This document shows positions 10,218 through 19,856 of a stretch of DNA of 64,000 bases, piece after piece. Each line of letters starts with the position of its first letter. Position 1 is the stretch's first letter. The stretch is from Streptococcus ovuberis (GTDB taxonomy: Bacteria > Bacillota > Bacilli > Lactobacillales > Streptococcaceae). A program made the position numbers and the translations under genes. The notes under the pieces were generated by a model. The model saw nothing but the letters and a program-made list of their open reading frames with translations, was not told where the DNA came from and ran no database searches. Location of the stretch: NCBI RefSeq assembly GCF_012396585.1, contig NZ_JAAXPR010000003.1:140250-204249 (forward strand), in the 5' to 3' direction.

Positions 10218-12830
10218 CTAAATTTCTTTGATAATACTGATCATATTCGCATATTCATCATCTGGGAATTCAATCATAAATTCCTCCTCAATTGGAAGAA
10301 AAATGTCTTTCAATTGGTAATACAGGCGCTTATGTGACATAATAATTTTATCCCGATTGGCATTCTTTGGCACTTCTCCATCCATCTGCAATCGGCTAAT
10401 TAAACAAGCTGTGTGGACAAATAGCCCAACCTCTTGCTCTACGGCTAACTGACCATCTAATCGTTTAATTTTTCGAATCGCTTTTGGTAAATACTTTTTC
10501 AGACTCACAATATCGAGGTTTGGTTGTTGCTCTTTGAGATAATCATAGATGGCATCAAAAACAGAATTTCCAGTATCAATTTGATTCTCTAAGTACATAG
10601 CCACTTCCAACTGATCTATGGGTGTATTATACAGTTTAGCAATCGAAACAAAAGGCACTCCAATAAATTGTGGATCATAACTTCCAATGATACATACCAG
10701 TTCATTGGTCTTCTTAATTTGCTTTACTTTTGCCAGTAATTCACGCCGATCACTCATCGCATAAGCAATGACTTCAGTGTTGTCTAAAGACGCATTTTTT
10801 TCAATGTAATGTTTCATAGCCAAGGCTGCCCCCTCACCCGTCATACATAAGGTTAAAATGACACGCTTGCCCTTCTCGACATGGCTCGTCTCTGGATAAT
10901 GGCTATCCTTTTCTTTGAAATCGGTTTTCAACTGTTGATACATCTCATCTAACGAAACGTGGCCATCAGCATGTCTAGTTGCTTCAAGAGCCAGCAAGGT
11001 TGCCGGCATTTCAATAAATCGGATAGCGACACCTGTTTCCTTAGAGATTGTTTGAGCCATCGTTTTAATAGAGCCCATGTCATAAAGTAAAAGAACTCCA
11101 CGACCTTGGTCGATTTGTTGAATCGTCAAACTCAGCTCATCGTAGGCGATTTTTAGGTCTTTATCTAATGCTAAATCATAGGCATAAGCCTGATTTCCGG
11201 CTGATAAAGTATTGACAACCTTGGCTATTGAAGTGGCCACCCCTAGACCATGCATCGCTATCAAAACGGAAACTCTTTTCTCATTTTTCGCTTCGTGCGT
11301 TAAAATCATTGTCAATAGATAAGCTTCATCTTCGATAGAGTGAGTGGCTCCTAATAAATCTAATTCAGCTAAAAATTCAGTGACTACTTCAAATTCTTTT
11401 TTGTATGCTTCTTTAATCGTTTTCTTTTTGTCACAAGAAATCTGTGGACTTGTTGTTCTCTCCAATATAGCCGCTAGATGTAGACACAGCGCATGTTTCG
11501 TGCTCACACTATAGATTGTTCCGAGTTCCTGCCCGAGCTGGAGCAATAATTCTTCAACAGCTCCAATAAGCCACTCTGGTACAACCTTACTAAGGGATGT
11601 TTTATCAAACGATTCTGGCTCAATCGTGTTGGTTAAGCGTGCCAAGTTTTCCTCTAATGACTCTGTTATAATTGTTGCGACACTCTGCTCATCTAGCCCC
11701 TCATTCTGCAATTGGAAAGCTCTTTTTTCAATCGCCTCATAAATACTTGAGTGATTCTTAGCAGTGATTAATTTCCTCGAAAATGAATTGTCTTTTGAAA
11801 ACATATAAGCATAATGATCTGGAATGATTGCCTCTATTTCTTGACGCCATTTTGCATAAAACAAAAAACCTTTTCGAATATCTGTTGAAAAATCACTAAG
11901 ATAGACACTAATAATCGGTTTAGAGCGATTCATTTCCCTCATAAAGGCGCTCGCACATGCTATTTGTATATCACGCTTCAGTTGATCAATATTTTCTTCA
12001 CATTGATACAGCAGTAAACATCTTAAGACTTCTGAATTAATGTGAATTTCTCTTTTCATTCGTGAAGCTTCGACAAGGAAAAAGGATTGAATAAAGTCTA
12101 ATCGTTCTTTTAGAGGGCGTTCCGATAAACTGGGGAGTTCTAATTTTATGGGAAACTTTGAGTATAAATACTGTTTTAAGGCATCAGTGACTGTTGACGA
12201 AATAGAGCAAACAATATAATAATCACGATTATGCTGACTCAGAAGACTAAACAATTGAGATTGATCCGCTAAGTCCAAGTGATCAATATGTTTGAGAAAA
12301 AGCAACCCTCCGTCAACATTATAGATAGAGGCGACATCACTTAATTGAGGAATGATAGAGGCAAAAGAGTCCCCTTGTAACCTTAAATTCTTGCAATCAA
12401 TTTTGACAAACTGTCCCTCGTCCTTAATCAGAGATTTTTCTTTGGCAAAGTGAAACATTGATTTGGCAAGAAATGCTTTCCCAGTCCCCTCTTCACCAGT
12501 GATCAAGGTTGATAGGCTTTTCTCTGGATATAAGATTGCCGCCTTGGCTAAGTTTGAAACATTCTCCAGACTTCCCTTTTTAGAACCAATAACATGCCTG
12601 AAAGATGAATTATCTTTTTCACTTTGTCCTTTGTGATTGATAAAATAAAGAACAGGTCTCCCTGTCTTTTTTGTCAATCGGTGTTCTGAGACCAGCTGAT
12701 TCAGTATCGTAGATAAATTAGTACGTTGCATAGCTAGAGGCTCAACCAAATCAGCTGTTGTAAAGCCTGCTTCAAAGTTCTCTTGATTAGACTGTAAATA
12801 CTGATAAACGATTTCCTTGTTTCGCTTCAT
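10218..12830 (-). CDS. LevR/ManR-like PRD-containing transcriptional activator of the PTS operon
   Basis: An 870-aa regulator. Order: wHTH (1-65), AAA+ domain with Walker A at 111-119 (TGEEGTGKA) and a weak Walker B (GGLLFLKHIDHL, 174-185), a first PRD (about 420-510, histidines 446 and 451), an EIIA-Man-like domain with a likely phospho-His527 (LIAMHGLGVATS), a EIIB-like stretch (RVILTLCMTGEGAA) and a second PRD at the C-terminus. LevR family members are activated by PTS phosphorylation. The GAFTGA loop that contacts sigma-54 is absent from the AAA+ domain, so activation through sigma-54 is unlikely. It is encoded just upstream of the cellobiose-type PTS set that it presumably controls. Confidence 0.85.
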   Translation of the reverse strand: MKRNKEIVYQYLQSNQENFEAGFTTADLVEPLAMQRTNLSTILNQLVSEHRLTKKTGRPVLYFINHKGQSEKDNSSFRHVIGSKKGSLENVSNLAKAAILYPEKSLSTLITGEEGTGKAFLAKSMFHFAKEKSLIKDEGQFVKIDCKNLRLQGDSFASIIPQLSDVASIYNVDGGLLFLKHIDHLDLADQSQLFSLLSQHNRDYYIVCSISSTVTDALKQYLYSKFPIKLELPSLSERPLKERLDFIQSFFLVEASRMKREIHINSEVLRCLLLYQCEENIDQLKRDIQIACASAFMREMNRSKPIISVYLSDFSTDIRKGFLFYAKWRQEIEAIIPDHYAYMFSKDNSFSRKLITAKNHSSIYEAIEKRAFQLQNEGLDEQSVATIITESLEENLARLTNTIEPESFDKTSLSKVVPEWLIGAVEELLLQLGQELGTIYSVSTKHALCLHLAAILERTTSPQISCDKKKTIKEAYKKEFEVVTEFLAELDLLGATHSIEDEAYLLTMILTHEAKNEKRVSVLIAMHGLGVATSIAKVVNTLSAGNQAYAYDLALDKDLKIAYDELSLTIQQIDQGRGVLLLYDMGSIKTMAQTISKETGVAIRFIEMPATLLALEATRHADGHVSLDEMYQQLKTDFKEKDSHYPETSHVEKGKRVILTLCMTGEGAALAMKHYIEKNASLDNTEVIAYAMSDRRELLAKVKQIKKTNELVCIIGSYDPQFIGVPFVSIAKLYNTPIDQLEVAMYLENQIDTGNSVFDAIYDYLKEQQPNLDIVSLKKYLPKAIRKIKRLDGQLAVEQEVGLFVHTACLISRLQMDGEVPKNANRDKIIMSHKRLYYQLKDIFLPIEEEFMIEFPDDEYANMISIIKEI

Positions 12831-12839
12831 CTGCTACTC

Positions 12840-13478
12840 CTAAGCCTGTAATAGTTGCCCCAAAGTCTCCAGCACCACCTGATAACCTGCCATGGTTAGA
12901 TGGACACCATCTCTTGTGTAGTCCGGATTTAACAGTTGATTGGACATAGCAAGTTGGCTGTGCATGTCAATATAGGTGATGCCTGAAAGATTACGGAGGT
13001 AAAGATTAGCAATCTCTATCTCATCCATCAAGGCAGGGCCCCATTGGACAGAATCTAGTCTTGGGTAAAGGCTTTGCAGGTAAATATCGCAAGTTGGAAG
13101 CTCAGCTTGGATGGTTTCGAGAAGCTCACTGATTTCCTCTGCCAGATGTTCTGGTGCCATACCAAACATAAGGTCATTGGTTCCTATTAAGAGCACTACC
13201 TGACTCGGTTTCACCTCTAAAATCAGAGTATTTATATGCTCTCGTAAAAAAGCGATGCCGATTCCTCGAATGCCCCGATTGTAGAGCGGTAGCTCCGTCT
13301 GCAACTTGCCATGAGGCAAAAATTCTGTGAGAGAATCCCCTGCCAGAACAATACCTCCTGCCTGAATCTCCTGGTTACGTTCTTGATATTTTGCTAGCAA
13401 AACCTTTTGCTGCTCAGACAAGCTCAGCTGGCGAAAGGCTTTCTCCTCTGCTTGGGTAAATAACTTCCCCTCCGTCAT
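12840..13478 (-). CDS. SGNH/GDSL-family hydrolase
   Basis: A 212-aa cytoplasmic SGNH hydrolase. Block I is VLAGDSLTEF (catalytic Ser), block II has RGIRGIG, block III is IGTNDLMFG and block V is RDGVHLTMAGY (catalytic Asp and His). Such enzymes are esterases, lipases or acetylhydrolases; the substrate is unknown. A GGAGAG ribosome site supports the start, although the first 65 bp overlap the 3' end of the HAD gene. It also lies just upstream of the LevR-like regulator (9 bp). Confidence 0.9.
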   Translation of the reverse strand: MTEGKLFTQAEEKAFRQLSLSEQQKVLLAKYQERNQEIQAGGIVLAGDSLTEFLPHGKLQTELPLYNRGIRGIGIAFLREHINTLILEVKPSQVVLLIGTNDLMFGMAPEHLAEEISELLETIQAELPTCDIYLQSLYPRLDSVQWGPALMDEIEIANLYLRNLSGITYIDMHSQLAMSNQLLNPDYTRDGVHLTMAGYQVVLETLGQLLQA

Positions 13479-14307
13479 CGTGAATCTCTCCTTTTAAGAA
13501 TTGCTCAATAATCGTTAGCACACCATGCTTGTCATGGTTTGGTGCCACATGCTTAGCTGCCGCCTTGACGAAGTCCGGAGCATTGTCCATGGCATAACTG
13601 TATTGAGCTAATTGTAACATTTCATAGTCGTTTCCGCCATCCCCAAAGGCCATGACCTCGCTGGCGGCGATGCCCCAGCGTGACAACAACTGCTCCAAGC
13701 CCCAAGCCTTATGGACCCCTTTGGGCATAATGTCAACTGCTCCATATCCGCTAGTGGTCGCAATTAAATTGCCGGAAAAATGATGGTTGAAATCTGTCAT
13801 GATGGCGTCACACTCTGCCTCTGGCAAAATCATGCCAAGCTTCATAATCGTGCCCTCTGGGAGCTGGGCAAAGTCATCAATCTTTCGGATGCGGGACTGA
13901 AAAAGAGCCATCTGCTCGGGAGCAATTCGGCTAAAGGCATCAACCCCAAATTGGTCGCTGACCATGTAAATGGCATCCTCGTAGGTAACCGTGATCCGGT
14001 AGTCCTCCCACTTGTCCCTAAAGTAATCCAGAAAAGCCAGGGCATCACTATGGGCAATCATTTTATGGGCGATGACTTCATTCTGGTCAAGCACGTAGGC
14101 ACCATTTTCGGCGACATAGGAAATGCGGTCCGTAAACCCATCAAAAATCATCCCAATCCGGTTCATGCTATTGCCTGTTGCAGCCACAAATCGAATGCCT
14201 CGGCGGTCTAGTTCATCGAGCACCGCGCTAAATCTGTCTCGATCAATATTGCCTGAAGCGTCTAACAAGGTTCCATCTAAATCGCTTGCAATTGCTTTTA
14301 TTCCCAT
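13414..14307 (-). CDS. Cof-type HAD-superfamily sugar phosphatase
   Basis: A 297-aa HAD hydrolase of the Cof/YidA (IIB) class: motif I SDLDGTLLD (Asp9, Asp11), motif II AATGNS, a type IIB cap (residues 85-190), and motif III/IV GDGGNDYEML. These enzymes dephosphorylate sugar phosphates or related metabolites. The fold should end near GVLTIIEQFLKGEI; the last 20 or so residues are extra and lie in the 65-bp overlap with the SGNH gene, suggesting a lost stop codon and read-through extension. Confidence 0.9.
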   Translation of the reverse strand: MGIKAIASDLDGTLLDASGNIDRDRFSAVLDELDRRGIRFVAATGNSMNRIGMIFDGFTDRISYVAENGAYVLDQNEVIAHKMIAHSDALAFLDYFRDKWEDYRITVTYEDAIYMVSDQFGVDAFSRIAPEQMALFQSRIRKIDDFAQLPEGTIMKLGMILPEAECDAIMTDFNHHFSGNLIATTSGYGAVDIMPKGVHKAWGLEQLLSRWGIAASEVMAFGDGGNDYEMLQLAQYSYAMDNAPDFVKAAAKHVAPNHDKHGVLTIIEQFLKGEIHDDGGEVIYPSRGESLSPAELV

Positions 14308-14396
14308 TTTCTTCTCCTACTAACACGCTACGATCTCTTTTATAGGATACAAGCAATCCAGTCAAAAGTCTTGTGCCATTCTCCTAAAAACTAGTA

Positions 14397-14783
14397 CTAT
14401 TCTACGCTATTCCATTTAACCATTAACCCATCTAAAGCAAGCATGATAAGCAATCCTACAATATAAGCTAAAAGATCCTGCCATAAAAAGCCCTGTCCTA
14501 GCAGCAAATGCCCCCAGAAACTTTGACGGATAACGACTAACCAATTCCACTGGAGGAGCTGGCTAAATTCCACCAAAAAACTCGTTAATAAAGCCAAGAA
14601 AAATTTAGAATACCGATGACACTGCGGACAAAGCAGGCTATAACCTAGATAAACTGCAACAGCCCACAAACCATCGCCAATTTCTAGTGGGAGGAAGGAA
14701 AGTTTACGCGATCCCAACCCTAAACCAATCACTATCACTAAAAGCAAGCTATAATTGCTCCGATTTTTCCAGTTAACCTTCAT
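14397..14783 (-). CDS. DUF2809 family membrane protein
   Basis: A 128-aa protein with about four hydrophobic segments and the family-like motifs LGLGSRK and GDGLWAVAVYLGY, with ALLTSFLVEFSQLLQWNW in the middle and a C-terminal membrane helix. Members of DUF2809 have no assigned function. It is monocistronic and converges with nothing obvious; the 168-bp spacer before the M3 peptidase holds the divergent promoters. Confidence 0.8.
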   Translation of the reverse strand: MKVNWKNRSNYSLLLVIVIGLGLGSRKLSFLPLEIGDGLWAVAVYLGYSLLCPQCHRYSKFFLALLTSFLVEFSQLLQWNWLVVIRQSFWGHLLLGQGFLWQDLLAYIVGLLIMLALDGLMVKWNSVE

Positions 14784-14951
14784 ACACCATATTATAACAA
14801 GAATTCAGCCAAAATAATCCGTAAAATGTTCTAAACCAATGTCACCTGCTTTCCTTGATCACCGTTCTCTATCCTGATCCCTTCATCAGCTCTATTTGCA
14901 AATTGCCCTAAAAAAAGGTAAAATGCTAATAAATACTGCAAAGGAGTACTT

Positions 14952-16646
14952 ATGACTTTTAAAGAATACACGTATAGTCGCCCAGACTATCCTGCCCTAA
15001 AAAAGCAATTAACCGATCTGACAGAACAATTAAGAAGCGCTGAAACGGCTGAACGAGCTCTAGATGTGGTAAAGGAAATCACTGCGATCACCTTCACCAT
15101 TGAAACCCAACAAACACTTTGGAGCATTCGTCACTCAATTGATATGAAGGACCCCTTCTACAACGATGAGACTGCTTTTTGGAACGAATACGCCCCCCTC
15201 TTTAGGGAACTGACAACTGATTATTACCGTGCTGCTCTAGATAGTCCGTTTCGGAAAGATTTGGGTGAGTTTTTACCAGAAACCTTCTTCTTGATGGCTG
15301 AAAATCAACTCCAAACCTTCTCGGCTGAAGCGATTCCCCTCTTCCAAAAGGAAAATGAATTGGTTGACCAGTACAATAACCTAACGGCCACTGCCCAGAT
15401 GGAGTTCCGAGGTCAGACCTACAACCTGTCACAGATGGGACCATTTGCTCAAGACGCTGATCGCAAGACTCGTCAGGAAGCAGCTGACACCATCACCAGC
15501 TTTTTTGAGACCAACGAGGAGGCGTTTGACCGTATCTATGACCAACTGGTCAAGGTCCGTCATGACATTGCAACTAGCCTTGGCTTCAAGGACTATGTTG
15601 ACTACAGTTACAAGATGATGAACCGTTTTGACTACGACCGTGATATGGTGACCACCTACCGAGAAGAAATTTTGAAACATGTGGTTCCAGTCGTTAACAA
15701 ACTGCGCGCCTACCAAGCAGACCGTATCAAGATTCCTGAACTCAAACACTACGACTTAAGCTTAGAATATTTAGATGGCAATGCCACTCCAAAAGGGCGT
15801 CCGGAGGACTTGGTCGCTACGGCTCAGGCCATGTACCGCGAATTGTCTCCTGAAACAGGCGAATTCTTTGACTATATGGTCGAAAATGACCTTTTAGACC
15901 TCCTTGCCAAGGATGGTAAGGACACTGGGGGCTATTGCACCTATATTCCAGACTACAAGAGCCCATTTATCTTTGCTAACTTCAACGGCACCAGTGCCGA
16001 TATTGATGTCCTGACCCATGAGGCTGGCCATGCCTTCCAGGTTTTCCAATCTCGTTGGATCCCTACGCCTGAAAGCATTTGGCCAACTTATGAGAGTTGC
16101 GAAATCCACTCCATGTCTATGGAATTCATCACTTGGCCATGGATGGAGCGTTTCTTCAAGGATGATGTTGCTAAGTATAAATTCAGCCACCTAGCTGGAG
16201 CACTCTTCTTCCTCCCTTATGGCGTTTTAGTTGACCACTTCCAGCATGAGGTCTACGAAAACCCTACTATGACACCAGCTGAGCGTAAAGCAACCTGGCG
16301 CCGTCTTGAAAAACGTTATCTGCCCAGCAAGGACTACGCAGATTCTGCTGCTCTGGAACGCGGCATCTTCTGGTTCCGTCAAGGCCATATCTTCGCTAGT
16401 CCCTTCTATTACATTGACTATACCTTAGCTCAGGTCTGCGCTCTCCAATTTTGGAAACGTACGCAAGTGGATCATGATGCGTCTGCTTGGCAAGACTACC
16501 TGCGAATCTGTCAAATCGGTGGAACCAAGTCCTTCCTCCAAATCGTGGCAGCTGCTAATCTACGGTCGCCTTTTGAAGAAGGCGCCCTCGAAGAAACCCT
16601 CTCAACAGTGGCCAACTCTCTCGATGAAATGGCGAAAGCTTTTTAA
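14952..16646 (+). CDS. M3 family oligoendopeptidase
   Basis: A 564-aa cytoplasmic zinc metallopeptidase of the M3 (PepF-like) family. The zinc site is HEAGHAFQ at about residues 356-363, with the third ligand glutamate in YESCEIHSMSMEF. The start has an AAGGAG ribosome site 6 bp upstream. Family members cut short peptides after import by Opp-type transporters. The gene stands alone and ends at a strong hairpin (16720-16753). Confidence 0.92.
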   Translation: MTFKEYTYSRPDYPALKKQLTDLTEQLRSAETAERALDVVKEITAITFTIETQQTLWSIRHSIDMKDPFYNDETAFWNEYAPLFRELTTDYYRAALDSPFRKDLGEFLPETFFLMAENQLQTFSAEAIPLFQKENELVDQYNNLTATAQMEFRGQTYNLSQMGPFAQDADRKTRQEAADTITSFFETNEEAFDRIYDQLVKVRHDIATSLGFKDYVDYSYKMMNRFDYDRDMVTTYREEILKHVVPVVNKLRAYQADRIKIPELKHYDLSLEYLDGNATPKGRPEDLVATAQAMYRELSPETGEFFDYMVENDLLDLLAKDGKDTGGYCTYIPDYKSPFIFANFNGTSADIDVLTHEAGHAFQVFQSRWIPTPESIWPTYESCEIHSMSMEFITWPWMERFFKDDVAKYKFSHLAGALFFLPYGVLVDHFQHEVYENPTMTPAERKATWRRLEKRYLPSKDYADSAALERGIFWFRQGHIFASPFYYIDYTLAQVCALQFWKRTQVDHDASAWQDYLRICQIGGTKSFLQIVAAANLRSPFEEGALEETLSTVANSLDEMAKAF

Positions 16647-16719
16647 AAGCTATTCAATCAATGGCTACCTGGTCATAAACCCGATGATTAGCTACTTGAA
16701 CATAGTCAAATAACCTCAT

Positions 16720-16753
16720 AGCCCTAACCAAGAATAACATCTTGGTTGGGGCT
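16720..16753. terminator. Hairpin downstream of the M3 peptidase gene
   Basis: AGCCCTAACCAAGA pairs with TCTTGGTTGGGGCT (14 bp, one G-T pair) around a 6-base loop. The T run is poor, so it may act as a transcript-end stabiliser as much as a terminator. Confidence 0.55.
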
Positions 16754-16887
16754 GAATCGGTTACTCTAAACTAGACAGAAGAATAAAGTGTTCTACACTA
16801 AATCAACAAGACGCTAATTTCTTTGCAGTCATTGTATCCTAAACTCCTGTTGTAAGAAACGGGATTGGACAAAGTTCCAGTTATAGC

Positions 16888-16935
16888 AAAAGACCTAGAA
16901 GCGTATTATCAAAAACGTTTATTCTAGGTCTTTTT
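16888..16935. terminator. Strong hairpin with flanking A and T runs
   Basis: AAAAGACCTAGAA (16888-16900) is an exact inverted copy of TTCTAGGTCTTTT (16922-16934). It can terminate either strand. It sits between the M3 gene and a decayed reading frame preceding pflA's 3' end. Confidence 0.6.
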
Positions 16936-16989
16936 AGAATAATATTTTTCAAAACTAGGACTCTGGTTTAACTCTTTTCCCAAATTCAT

Positions 16990-17181
16990 CTTTAAGGAAT
17001 CCTGTTAGCAAACTTTACAGAAGACGTCCAATCTGTTTAATATTCCTGCAAGCTAAAGCAATGGTAGCAGTTGGTTGCGCGCAACTAAAGAGTTCAGATA
17101 CATTGCCACAGCACCAAAACTGGTAATGAATGAGAACTTATCTGGATTTTGACTTTTCCAAAGCATCTTCTCAAAAGCTAA
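16990..17181 (-). pseudogene. Degraded reading frame, unrecognised
   Basis: Directly after the pflA stop, minus-strand translation gives a frame including FSFITSFGAVAMYLNSLVAR, then a stop codon, then LAGILNRLDVF and further stops. It looks like a decayed protein rather than random sequence, but I cannot name the family. Together with the two hairpins it accounts for the 16647-17181 spacer, which has no intact gene. Confidence 0.25.
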
Positions 17182-17976
17182 CTACCCCCTGACTCGATCC
17201 AGGTACTCGGTATAGGTTTCGGTCTGCATGAGGGTTTTGGCATTTTGGACACGGTCCTTGGTCGGTGGCTTGACCCCTTCAAGCGGGTACTTGATGCCCA
17301 GCTCTCGCCACTTGAATTCACCCATGGTGTGGTAAGGCAAGACTTCAAAGCGCTCAACATTGGTCAAATTTTCCTTGACAAAGTCTCCAAGGCCCTTGAG
17401 GTCGTCGTCCCGATCCGTCAAACCTGGCACCAAAACATGGCGAATCCAGACAGGCTTGCCGATTTTAGAAAGGTAACGGGCGCAGGCAAGGATGGTTTCA
17501 TTGGTGTGGCCTGTCACCACCTTGTGCTGGGCTGGGTTAATTTCTTTGATGTCCAAGAGCACAAGATCCGTCACAGCCATGAGACGGTCATACTTTTCTA
17601 GGTATTCTGGTGTATCGCTAAAGGTCAGAGCACAGGTATCCAAGGTCGTGTGAATCCCCTTTTCCTTGGCCAGGGTAAAAAGAGCTGTCACAAAATCAAT
17701 CTGCAGGGTCGCCTCACCACCTGAAACAGTAATCCCCCCATCAGCCCCCCAAAAACCGCGATAGCGCAAGGCTTCTTGGAGAACATCGGCTGCTGTCCGC
17801 TCCTTAGCCTTGTCATTTTTCATGGCCCAGGTGTCAGGATTATGGCAGTATTGGCAACGCATCTTACAGCCCTGCATAAAGACGATAAACCGAATTCCTG
17901 GTCCGTCCACAGAGCCAAAACTCTCTGTTGAATGCACTAAACCTTTGACCTGAGCGTAATCGATTGTTGCTTCCAT
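17182..17976 (-). CDS. pflA: Pyruvate formate-lyase activating enzyme
   Basis: A radical SAM enzyme of about 264 aa that installs the glycyl radical on pyruvate formate-lyase under anaerobic conditions. The 4Fe-4S cysteines are in CKMRCQYCHNPDTW, preceded by the PflA signature ESFGSVDGPGIRFIVFMQG. GGITVSGGEATLQ is the SAM-binding GGE motif. I take MEATIDYAQVKGLVHST as the start; an in-frame TTG six codons earlier is possible. Its pfl partner is not in the window. Confidence 0.93.
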   Translation of the reverse strand: MEATIDYAQVKGLVHSTESFGSVDGPGIRFIVFMQGCKMRCQYCHNPDTWAMKNDKAKERTAADVLQEALRYRGFWGADGGITVSGGEATLQIDFVTALFTLAKEKGIHTTLDTCALTFSDTPEYLEKYDRLMAVTDLVLLDIKEINPAQHKVVTGHTNETILACARYLSKIGKPVWIRHVLVPGLTDRDDDLKGLGDFVKENLTNVERFEVLPYHTMGEFKWRELGIKYPLEGVKPPTKDRVQNAKTLMQTETYTEYLDRVRG

Positions 17977-18048
17977 ACCCCATCCCTCTTGCAAACGTTT
18001 TATTTGCTTTCATTATATCATTTTCAAGCAAAAAAGACTAGTTTTTTT

Positions 18049-19383
18049 CTAGTCTTTTTCGTCTTCCGTTTCAAGAGCAGTGATGACCAGTCTCAGCTTG
18101 GTCACACGACCATCTTTCACCTTGTCATTTGTAAGAATGAGGTGTTTGTGGTGATTGTCCAACTCAATGCTCTCGCGACTGTTTTGATCTGGAATCGAAC
18201 TCATCCCTGTCAGATAGAAACCAGCAATGGTGTCAACATCTTCGCTTTCCAGTTCTGTATCAAAGTATTCGTTAAAATCATTGAGGGTCATCGTGCCTTC
18301 AACGATATAGGTGTTTTCACCAATTTCTCGAACTTCCTGCTCGGAGCGATCTGTTTCATCGTAGATTTCCCCAACAATCTCCTCTAAAAGGTCTTCTAGG
18401 GTCACCAGACCAGCCACGCCACCGTATTCATCTAAAAGGATAGCCATCTGTTTCTGGTTGGTTCGAAATTCTCGCAACAAATCATCTACATAGATCGTCT
18501 CTGGAACAAAGAGGGGTTCTTGAAGGAGCTTGCGCAAATTAATTTGGCCAAAGCCCTGCTCATAGGCTGCCGATAAAAGGGTCTTCGTATGAATAATACC
18601 GATTATCTTATCTTTATCGTCGTCATAAACCGGCACACGAGAATAGATTTGCTTGAGAATATCTCGAATGATATCTTGAGTATCATCGTTAATATCAACC
18701 ATGAAAGCATCTGTCCGGTGTACCATGACCTCACGCGCCACCAGTTCATCCAGGGAGAAAATTCCCTGTAGCATCTCGATTTCTTCAGCCTCCAAAGTCT
18801 GCTCAGAATTGGTCAGCATGTAAGCAATCTCATCTCGGGTCATATTTTCATCCGCATCGTCCAATTTCATCGGAGTGATACGACTCAGTAAATTGGTCGA
18901 AACTGATAAGAGCCAAACGAAGGGCGAAACTAATTTCCCAAAAAAGAGAATAATCGGAGCCGAGATCACGGCTAGATTTTCCTTCAAATTGAGCGCAATT
19001 CGCTTAGGGTAAAGCTCCCCAAAAACGATGGAAATATAAGTCAAAAGAGCCAAAGCTGCCACTTGTGCTAACACTCTCATACTCTCGCTACCACCAAACA
19101 AGGCAACAAACTTTGAAGCCAGGGTATCCGTCAAGCTCGCCCCTGTCAAGAGGGAGATGATCGTAATCCCAACCTGAATCGTTGACAGAAAATTATCTGG
19201 CTTTTCCAAGACCTTGAGCAGGCGGACATACTTTTTCTCGCCTTCTTCTGCTTTTTGTTTGACACGGCTACGGTTGAGCGAAACCAGGGCCATCTCAGAA
19301 GCTGAGAAAAAGGCATTCAAAAGGGTCAATAAGAATAAGAGTAAAAACTGCAACACAATCGACTGACTGCCGGGGTCTTCCAT
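18049..19383 (-). CDS. Hemolysin-family/CorC-like transporter (DUF21-CBS-CorC)
   Basis: A 444-aa membrane protein. The N-terminal DUF21 (CNNM) transmembrane region (about 8-190) contains NAFFSASEMALVSLNRSR and the conserved GELYPKRIALN. Two CBS domains follow (about 205-335; MVHRTDAFMVDIND, IGIIHTKTLL, AILLDEYGGVAGLVTLEDLLEEIVGEI), then a CorC/HlyC C-terminal domain. Proteins of this architecture handle Mg2+/Co2+ or similar ions; the older 'hemolysin' name is misleading. It is transcribed toward pflA with a 72-bp spacer. Confidence 0.9.
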   Translation of the reverse strand: MEDPGSQSIVLQFLLLFLLTLLNAFFSASEMALVSLNRSRVKQKAEEGEKKYVRLLKVLEKPDNFLSTIQVGITIISLLTGASLTDTLASKFVALFGGSESMRVLAQVAALALLTYISIVFGELYPKRIALNLKENLAVISAPIILFFGKLVSPFVWLLSVSTNLLSRITPMKLDDADENMTRDEIAYMLTNSEQTLEAEEIEMLQGIFSLDELVAREVMVHRTDAFMVDINDDTQDIIRDILKQIYSRVPVYDDDKDKIIGIIHTKTLLSAAYEQGFGQINLRKLLQEPLFVPETIYVDDLLREFRTNQKQMAILLDEYGGVAGLVTLEDLLEEIVGEIYDETDRSEQEVREIGENTYIVEGTMTLNDFNEYFDTELESEDVDTIAGFYLTGMSSIPDQNSRESIELDNHHKHLILTNDKVKDGRVTKLRLVITALETEDEKD

Positions 19384-19608
19384 GGAAGTAATCTCCTTAT
19401 ATGTAAAATCAATGCTACCATTATAACATACTTTTTAGGTTTTGCCTAATGCAATAGCATTCCCACACGACAGAAGCACAATTAGCCTCTTATCCATTTT
19501 TGATACCTTTCTATAGAAATAACAAACCAGGGTACGCGCAAGCTATTTTGGAAAAAACGAAGGCGTCACAGGTAATCCTTATCTTTAATCTTTAGAGATG
19601 GCCGTCCA

Positions 19609-19735
19609 CAAGACTTGAAAGCGACAAAAGCCGCTAACCATTGAAAGAGAGTCTGGTAGCCTCGCCTCTGGTTTCCAGTCTCGTCTAACTGCGACTAGTC
19701 TCAGACTGCGTCCCTTCAATTGCCACTTTCAAGCT
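19609..19735. repeat. Nested inverted-repeat intergenic element
   Basis: Between the CorC-like gene and the ABC ATPase there is a gene-free 470-bp spacer. Its centre holds nested inverted repeats: CTTGAAAG near 19613 against CTTTCAAG near 19727, and inside them ATTGAAAG...GTCTG against CAGACT...CTTCAAT. It is predicted to fold into a multi-branched hairpin on either strand. No ORF is present. Confidence 0.4.
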
Positions 19736-19856
19736 TCAAAAAAAGAAAACCTCTCGCGAAACTTTTCTCTCAGTTTCAGCACTTTCAGCTGTCAAATAGC
19801 CTTTTGTTTGATATAATCAATTAGCAAAGAAACAACCGATTGCGAGGAAAATGACC

